Source: Candidatus Hydrogenedentota bacterium
GTDB lineage: Bacteria; Hydrogenedentota; Hydrogenedentia; Hydrogenedentales; CAITNO01
Assembly: GCA_029554925.1 (NCBI GenBank)
Contig: JAKPUV010001275.1
Location: 1-9,349, forward strand
Direction of reading: 5' to 3'
Length of the DNA stretch: 9,349 nucleotides
The notes under the pieces are model-generated. The model did not search any database. It was not told where the DNA came from and saw only the letters and a program-made list of their open reading frames with translations. This document shows, piece after piece, positions 5,559 to 9,349 of this stretch. The position numbers and the translations under genes are program-made. Each line of letters starts with the position of its first letter. Position 1 is the stretch's first letter.

Positions 5559-6515
5559 ATGAACAGGAAATGGAACCGGAGCGCCCGCACTGCGGTGGCC
5601 GCGGCGGTCCTGACGGCGGCGGCGATGCTCGCGGGGTGCCCCCCGGAGAGCGGGGATCCCCCGGAAACCCCCGGCACGCCGGAAACGCCGGAGACGCCGA
5701 AGTGGGACCAGACGGCCTACGACGCGGGCTTTGACGAGGGATTCCTGGTGGACGAGGAGTACTGGCTGGGCTTTGACGACGGCTACTACACCCGGGATGC
5801 GGGCCCGATCTATTACAGCGGTTCGGAGATTCCGGTGGTCGAGGCCCCCGAGTTCGACGCGGGCTACTGGGACGGCGTCTGGTACGCCTACAACGACGGG
5901 TACTTCGTGGAGTACGACTACGCGTTCACCGTGGGCTTCAGCGAGGGCTACGACATCGGCTTCACCAACGCCTGGCCGGACATCCTCGCCGCGGACGAGC
6001 ACCCCGAGTACGTGGACGGGGGCTGGTCGGACGGGTACAACGACGGGTTCTCCGAGGGCCTGGTGATGGGCGCGGTGGACTACGCCGAGGGCCTGCCCTT
6101 CGACTGGCTGGACGCCATGATGTACTACCGCGAGGGCTACGACGTGTACCTGGAGGAGGTGGACCGGGGCACCGGCGCCTACGGCCCCGTCTACCTCTAC
6201 GAGTACGGCACCGACCCGAACACCCTGGTCGCCAAGACGGCGGCGGGCCGCCGCGCCGAGGCGCGCGGCGCCGTCCGCAGGACGCCGGGCGCCAAAACGG
6301 CCGCGGACGCGGGCGTCAGCTACCGCGCCATGCCGGAGGAGACGTCGGCCCGCTATGACACGGCGCCCGCCTCCACGGCGCGCGCGCCCGAGACCGCCCT
6401 GCGCGTGGCCGACACCACCTGGAACCAGCGCATCGCCGCCTACCGGGGCGCCGTGGCGGCCAAGGCCGCGCCCCCGGCGGCCTCCCGCGCGGCGCGGGCC
6501 GTGCCGGTGAACTAG
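5559..6515 (+). CDS. Lipoprotein with aromatic-acidic G-Y-x-D-G repeats and basic tail
   Basis: The ATG at 5559 has AGGAG (5546-5550) 8 bases upstream; 318 residues. A basic N-terminus and hydrophobic stretch end in the lipobox LAGC, so Cys27 is the predicted lipidated residue. A short Pro-Glu-Thr linker (34-48) follows. Residues about 53-195 carry at least seven copies of a motif close to G-[FYW]-x-[DE]-G-[FYWVL]: GFDEGF (57), GFDDGY (71), GYWDGV (102), YNDGY (111), GFSEGY (126), GWSDGY (155) and GYNDGF / GFSEGL (159-168). This part is very acidic and aromatic. From residue 225 it changes to an Ala/Arg-rich basic tail. I do not recognise a named family. The preceding gene lies 60 bases away with no terminator between, has a similar start (MNR) and also ends in a basic Ala/Pro/Arg tail, so the two products may act together at the envelope. 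A hairpin follows the stop. Confidence 0.85.
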   Translation: MNRKWNRSARTAVAAAVLTAAAMLAGCPPESGDPPETPGTPETPETPKWDQTAYDAGFDEGFLVDEEYWLGFDDGYYTRDAGPIYYSGSEIPVVEAPEFDAGYWDGVWYAYNDGYFVEYDYAFTVGFSEGYDIGFTNAWPDILAADEHPEYVDGGWSDGYNDGFSEGLVMGAVDYAEGLPFDWLDAMMYYREGYDVYLEEVDRGTGAYGPVYLYEYGTDPNTLVAKTAAGRRAEARGAVRRTPGAKTAADAGVSYRAMPEETSARYDTAPASTARAPETALRVADTTWNQRIAAYRGAVAAKAAPPAASRAARAVPVN

Positions 6516-6550
6516 CGCCCACAACGCCGCCCGGCGGCGCAGCCATAGAA

Positions 6551-6579
6551 GAACCGCCCGGCGGGCTGCCGGGCGGTTC
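6551..6579. terminator. Hairpin between convergent genes, probable bidirectional terminator
   Basis: A 12-base stem GAACCGCCCGGC (6551-6562), loop GGGCT and perfect complement GCCGGGCGGTTC (6568-6579). It sits between the stop of the lipoprotein gene (6515) and the stop of the oppositely oriented pilin-like gene (6603). The T-tract is weak in both directions (TTCGTGTTC on the plus strand, TTCTTCTATGG on the minus strand), so termination may need other factors. Confidence 0.7.
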
Positions 6580-6602
6580 GTGTTCGCGGGGAGGGACGGG
6601 AA

Positions 6603-7547
6603 TCAGATGTTGGGGTCGCTCGAGGTGAACTGCGCCACGATGTTGGCGAAGTTCCGCGTCACCGGGTGCGCGCCGGGGTAGCGGACGAACTCCACATGGC
6701 CGTCCATGTACAGCACGTTGCAGCCGCCGGGGATGTGGTTGAAGCCGCTGCCGTTCGGGTCCGAGGAGATCTGGTCCCACAGGATCGGCAGCTCGCTCTG
6801 CGCCTTGTTCGACGCGCCGGGGTTGTTGATGTCCGTGATCAGGAAGCGCTCGATCCCCTCGCGGAAACGGTACAGCGTCCGCTCCACGTTGCCCGCGTAG
6901 CTGTCTTGGTACGTGATGTCGTTGTCATACGCCGCCTTGTTCGTCAGCCGCTCCAGCAGCTTCGAGATCAGGATCGCCGTCAGGTTCTGGTTCGGCGTCG
7001 GGTTCATGTCGTTCGCGCTCGTCCCGGGCGCTGTCACCACCTCGTCCAGGATGGACCACCCGAAGTACATGTACGACAAATCCGTCACCGCGCACGGGTC
7101 CACGGGGTTCGCCGGGTCGTCGTTGTAGTGGTGGTCCCCCGGCTCGATCACGGCGGACGACGGGCACACCGTCACGTTCAGGTCGGACAGGTACTCCGGG
7201 TACATGCTCTGCACGTCGAAGAAGATGTCAAAGTCGTCCTTCACCCCGTCCCCGTTCGCGTCCGTCGTCACCGTGTTCGGCAGGTTGCACGTCGTCGCCG
7301 GGTCGCCCACCGGGTTCGCCGGGGTCCAGCCCGACAGGTTCCGCTTCATCGGCGGGAACAGGTCCTTCGCCTCGCCCGCGTACATTTTGAAGGAGAGGCC
7401 CATCTGCTTCAGGTTGTTCTGGCAGGAGGAGCGCCGGGCCGCCTCGCGCGCCCGCGCCAGCGCGGGCAGCAGAATCGCCGCCAGAATGCCGATGATCGCG
7501 ATGACCACCAGCAGCTCAATCAGGGTGAATCCGGTGTGCTTTTTCAT
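6603..7547 (-). CDS. Type II pseudopilin-like secreted protein with H-X9-DG-type motif (DUF1559-like)
   Basis: The ATG at 7547 (minus strand) follows AGGAG (7557-7561) by 9 bases; 314 residues. The N-terminus is a textbook class III (prepilin) signal: MKKHTG, then [20 protein letters not shown], with cleavage expected after Gly6 and the conserved Glu at mature position 5. A long amphipathic helix continues to the typical [20 protein letters not shown]. Near the C-terminus [17 protein letters not shown] (271-287) is the 'H-X9-DG' processing-associated motif; here ten residues separate the His from DG. Such proteins occur in dozens of copies in planctomycete-like genomes; their export by a type II-like system is inferred from the signal and their function is unclear. 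An acidic loop [10 protein letters not shown] (96-105) resembles a calcium-binding EF-hand/dockerin loop. Cysteines at 42, 87, 128, 152 and 276 could form disulfides. It has its own promoter at 7628-7656. Confidence 0.93.
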   Translation of the reverse strand: MKKHTGFTLIELLVVIAIIGILAAILLPALARAREAARRSSCQNNLKQMGLSFKMYAGEAKDLFPPMKRNLSGWTPANPVGDPATTCNLPNTVTTDANGDGVKDDFDIFFDVQSMYPEYLSDLNVTVCPSSAVIEPGDHHYNDDPANPVDPCAVTDLSYMYFGWSILDEVVTAPGTSANDMNPTPNQNLTAILISKLLERLTNKAAYDNDITYQDSYAGNVERTLYRFREGIERFLITDINNPGASNKAQSELPILWDQISSDPNGSGFNHIPGGCNVLYMDGHVEFVRYPGAHPVTRNFANIVAQFTSSDPNI

Positions 7548-7564
7548 AAAGAAATGCTCCTGTT

Positions 7565-7581
7565 GCGCCCGGACGGGGCGC
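7565..7581 (-). promoter_or_regulatory. Leader hairpin next to the pilin-like gene's ribosome binding site
   Basis: Stem GCGCCC (7565-7570) pairs with GGGCGC (7576-7581) around a 5-base loop. In the minus-strand transcript it ends only three bases before the AGGAG site (7557-7561). It could modulate translation or stability of the pilin-like mRNA; six GC pairs in a GC-rich background may also be chance. Confidence 0.35.
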
Positions 7582-7606
7582 TGTTTGCCGTTGCGTCATC
7601 CCAGGG

Positions 7607-7620
7607 GGCGGGTACCCGCC
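7607..7620. promoter_or_regulatory. 14-bp perfect palindrome just after the predicted transcription start
   Basis: GGCGGGTACCCGCC is fully symmetrical. It begins about one base downstream of the predicted start (near 7621) of the pilin-like transcript, a usual position for a repressor operator. It could also be a weak 5'-end hairpin. No regulator gene is nearby. Confidence 0.4.
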
Positions 7621-7627
7621 GCCGGGT

Positions 7628-7656
7628 ATTGTAGGGAATCAACCGTTAGAAGTCAA
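7628..7656 (-). promoter_or_regulatory. Sigma70-type promoter of the pilin-like gene
   Basis: On the minus strand, TTGACT (7656-7651), exactly 17 bases of spacer, then TACAAT (7633-7628). Both hexamers match the consensus at five of six positions, and this is the most AT-rich patch in the interval. The start would be near 7621, giving a leader of about 74 bases before the ATG at 7547. It is the best promoter in the window. Confidence 0.75.
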
Positions 7657-7774
7657 GCAATCGGCCGCCGCACAGGTCCCCGGCACCGTCCGGTCTGCGG
7701 GATACCCCTGCCCCCCGGTAGGGTAACGCCCCCCGCCGGTGTTTGTAATAAAGACAGACACAGGGAGACGCGCC

Positions 7775-8185
7775 ATGAAGAGACTTCTCATTGCGGTTTG
7801 CGCGGTTTGCGCGGTGCTGCCGTCCGGATGCGTCCGGGAGCACACGGACATCACCCTGACGCCCCTTTCCGGACGCTACGGCTACGCCTTCGAGGGGCCG
7901 TTGGGTCTCCAGGGCACTCTCACCAAGGCGTCCCTGGAGGACGCGGAATGGGTGGTCGAGGGGAGCTTTCTATTCCCCACGGGCGGCTACACGCTCCTGG
8001 CCCCCGAAATCGTGGTGGCCGAATCCATGCCCGAGCAGGTCTTCCTCCGGTTCAACGTGCTCACCCCCGGCCCCAACACTATCGTAACCCAGGCGCTGGA
8101 GGAGAAACCGTTTTCCCACAGGCTGGCCGCGTCGAATGAGGCGGCCTTCACCGTGACGCTGACGACGATCCGGCCGCTGGTCTGA
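7775..8185 (+). CDS. Small putative lipoprotein of unknown function
   Basis: The ATG at 7775 has GGGAG at 7763-7767 with a 7-base gap, which decides it over the in-frame GTG at 7739; 136 residues. The N-terminus MKRLLIAVCAVCAVLPSGC is a short signal peptide; Cys19 is the likely lipidated residue, although Pro at -3 departs from the usual lipobox. The mature part (about 117 residues) alternates hydrophobic and polar residues as expected of a beta-sandwich (YGYAFEGPLGLQGTL, EWVVEGSFLFPTGGY, AAFTVTLTTIRPLV) and has no catalytic motif that I recognise. A 9-base tandem repeat (GCGGTTTGC, 7793-7810) encodes the Ala-Val-Cys repeats of the signal peptide. The stop lies 9 bases from the stop of the convergent TPR gene. 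The gene is read away from the pilin-like gene, with 227 bases between the two starts; only a faint AT-rich patch (TGTAATAAA, 7744-7752) could serve as its -10 region. Confidence 0.8.
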   Translation: MKRLLIAVCAVCAVLPSGCVREHTDITLTPLSGRYGYAFEGPLGLQGTLTKASLEDAEWVVEGSFLFPTGGYTLLAPEIVVAESMPEQVFLRFNVLTPGPNTIVTQALEEKPFSHRLAASNEAAFTVTLTTIRPLV

Positions 8186-8194
8186 TCCAAAGCG

Positions 8195-9349
8195 TCACGG
8201 GGCCTGTTCCACATAGGCCAGCAGCGGCCCGGGAATGGGGATGCCGGCGGCGCGCATGCGCCCCGCCTCCGCCCGGGCCGCCGCGCCGTTTTGGGCGAAC
8301 AGGGCGTCGAAGAGGGCGGCGTAGTCCGCGCGTAGTTTGGGGGAGTATTCGAAAGCTTTCGTGATGGCGGTGCGGGAGGCGTCGCGGTCGCCCCGGAGCA
8401 GGTGCATGATCGCCAGCGCGCCCTGGATGTCCATGGAGTCCGCGCCGCCGTGGGCGAAGTATTCGCGGACGCTTTCCTCGACCCCCGCGAAGTCCTCCAG
8501 CAGCAGTTGCGCGTAGGCCCGCTGCTGCCACGCGTGGACGAAGCCCGGGTCGCGCCGCACCACGGCGGCGAAGCGGTCCGCCGCGCCCGCGTTGTCCCCC
8601 CGGCTCAGGGCGAGCTGCCCCTGCTGGAAGTCCTCCACCGCCGCCACCGCGTCGGCGAGAGAAACGGTTCCGGACGGGGCCGGCGGGACGCCGACGCCAC
8701 GGGCCGCCAGCGTATCCGCGAGGCGGGCGAACACGGGGACGTAGTCGGCGTCGCCGTCCATGGCACGGCGCAGGGCGGGCAGCGCCGCTGCCCCGTCCCC
8801 CGCGCGGGCGGATTCGAGGCCGTATTCCGCCTGGGCGATGGGCAGGTCCGGCGCGGCCGCGGCCGCGTCTGCAAACCGTTCGCGGGCGAAGTCAGGCCGT
8901 CCGTTCTTGCGATAGCCGTAGCCGTCCCACAGGGCGCGCAGGGCCGCCAGTTCGGCGGCGGGCGGCTGGTCCGCGCGGATGGCGCGGTCGAGCCCCGCGT
9001 GGAGTTTCGCGGCGAAGGAACTGCGGCGGCGGAGCCGGTCGAGCCCCTCCCGCGCGAAGTCCTTCCTTCCCTTTTCCGCCAGGGCGGCCGCCAGGTCGCC
9101 GAAGCCCTGCATGGTGGCGTGGTCCAGTTCGGCGGCCTCACCGCCCCCGGCGCTGCCCTCGCCGAAGGGGTCCTCCGGCAGGGCGCGGTCCCCGGGCAGG
9201 GTCACGCGGAAAATCCATATCGTGCGGATGGCGGGCAGGACGGTTTGCCCGCTCTCCAGCCCCCACCGGGCGAGTGCGGGCGCGAGGTCTTCGGGCGGCG
9301 TCTCGGCGAAATACTCCCCCGCCGCCACCAGCCACACCGCGTCCGCCCC
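8195..9349 (-). CDS. TPR-repeat protein, N-terminus outside window
   Basis: The minus-strand frame is open to the right edge and ends at a TGA (8197-8195); 384 C-terminal residues are visible. The GTG at 9337 lies inside the open frame and need not be the start. The first 60 residues (from VWLVAAGEYFAETPPEDL to IRTIWIFRVTLPGDRALP) are not recognised. The rest is alpha-helical tetratricopeptide-like repeats: about residues 140-167 (FARERFADAAAAAPD), 174-200 (GDGAAALPALRRAMDGDADY), 241-270 (GDNAGAADRFAAVVRRDPGF), 274-300 and 307-336 (GDRDASRTAITKAFEYSP). Such repeats normally make protein-protein contacts; what this one binds, and whether a membrane or enzymatic domain precedes it, cannot be told here. 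The repeat assignment is strong, the role is open. Confidence 0.8.
   Translation of the reverse strand, partial: GADAVWLVAAGEYFAETPPEDLAPALARWGLESGQTVLPAIRTIWIFRVTLPGDRALPEDPFGEGSAGGGEAAELDHATMQGFGDLAAALAEKGRKDFAREGLDRLRRRSSFAAKLHAGLDRAIRADQPPAAELAALRALWDGYGYRKNGRPDFARERFADAAAAAPDLPIAQAEYGLESARAGDGAAALPALRRAMDGDADYVPVFARLADTLAARGVGVPPAPSGTVSLADAVAAVEDFQQGQLALSRGDNAGAADRFAAVVRRDPGFVHAWQQRAYAQLLLEDFAGVEESVREYFAHGGADSMDIQGALAIMHLLRGDRDASRTAITKAFEYSPKLRADYAALFDALFAQNGAAARAEAGRMRAAGIPIPGPLLAYVEQAP

Noticed and set aside
4229..5677. Minus-strand open frame of 482 codons
   Set aside because: It is antisense to the low-complexity tail of the FecR/DUF6600-like gene; its apparent repeats only mirror the PPSSSSRG repeats.
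2928..6524. Very long minus-strand open frame (about 1,200 codons)
   Set aside because: It lies antisense to two genes with signal peptides, ribosome binding sites and recognisable domains. Its product is an Arg/Gly/Ala/His/Val-rich low-complexity string, as expected of a GC-rich antisense shadow.
7204..8139. Plus-strand open frame of 311 codons
   Set aside because: It starts inside the pilin-like gene on the other strand, runs through that gene's promoter and overlaps the small lipoprotein in another frame; no ribosome binding site or domain.
1..9349. tRNA, rRNA, riboswitch, transposase or integrase
   Set aside because: I saw no cloverleaf, rRNA or riboswitch consensus and no transposase or recombinase motifs on either strand; by-eye reading could miss a divergent structured RNA.

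Overview
The window is very GC-rich bacterial DNA with six complete protein genes and two genes cut by the window edges. Three things suggest an uncultured member of the Planctomycetota / Lentisphaerota / Hydrogenedentota sphere. There is a pilin-like 'H-X9-DG' (DUF1559-type) secreted protein and a 3-keto-disaccharide hydrolase (DUF1080) domain, both families typically expanded there. There are also many lipoproteins and secreted proteins, and intergenic DNA rich in short palindromes and tandem repeats. This assignment is inference; no phylogenetic marker is present.

Layout: (1) 2-562 (+) is the C-terminal end of a DUF1080-domain protein. (2) 563-2063 is a repeat-rich stretch around one gene for a five-helix membrane protein of unknown function (915-1835). 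Near-identical direct repeats of about 67-71 bp, each with a palindromic core, sit on both sides of this gene. A third palindrome core lies at 657-677, and a 26-bp perfect palindrome plus a 9-bp tandem repeat follow the gene. (3) 2064-2834 (+) encodes an exported alpha/beta-hydrolase-fold protein whose catalytic Ser and His both appear to be replaced. (4) 2934-5498 and 5559-6515 (+) look like a two-gene operon. The first gene encodes a secreted FecR/DUF6600-like protein with a long Pro/Ser/Arg tail containing about five 21-residue repeats. The second encodes a lipoprotein built of aromatic-acidic G-[FYW]-x-[DE]-G-[FYW] repeats with a basic tail. (5) A hairpin at 6551-6579 separates this pair from the convergent pilin-like gene (6603-7547, -), which has a clear sigma70-type promoter and a structured leader. 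(6) 7775-8185 (+) encodes a small putative lipoprotein of unknown function, converging on (7) a TPR-repeat protein (8195-9349, -) whose N-terminus is outside the window.

Nearly every product is predicted to be membrane-bound, exported or surface-anchored, so this looks like an envelope/secretome neighbourhood rather than a metabolic operon. The most unusual items are the FecR/DUF6600-like plus G-Y-x-D-G lipoprotein pair, the apparent pseudo-hydrolase, and the palindromic repeat family flanking the membrane-protein gene.
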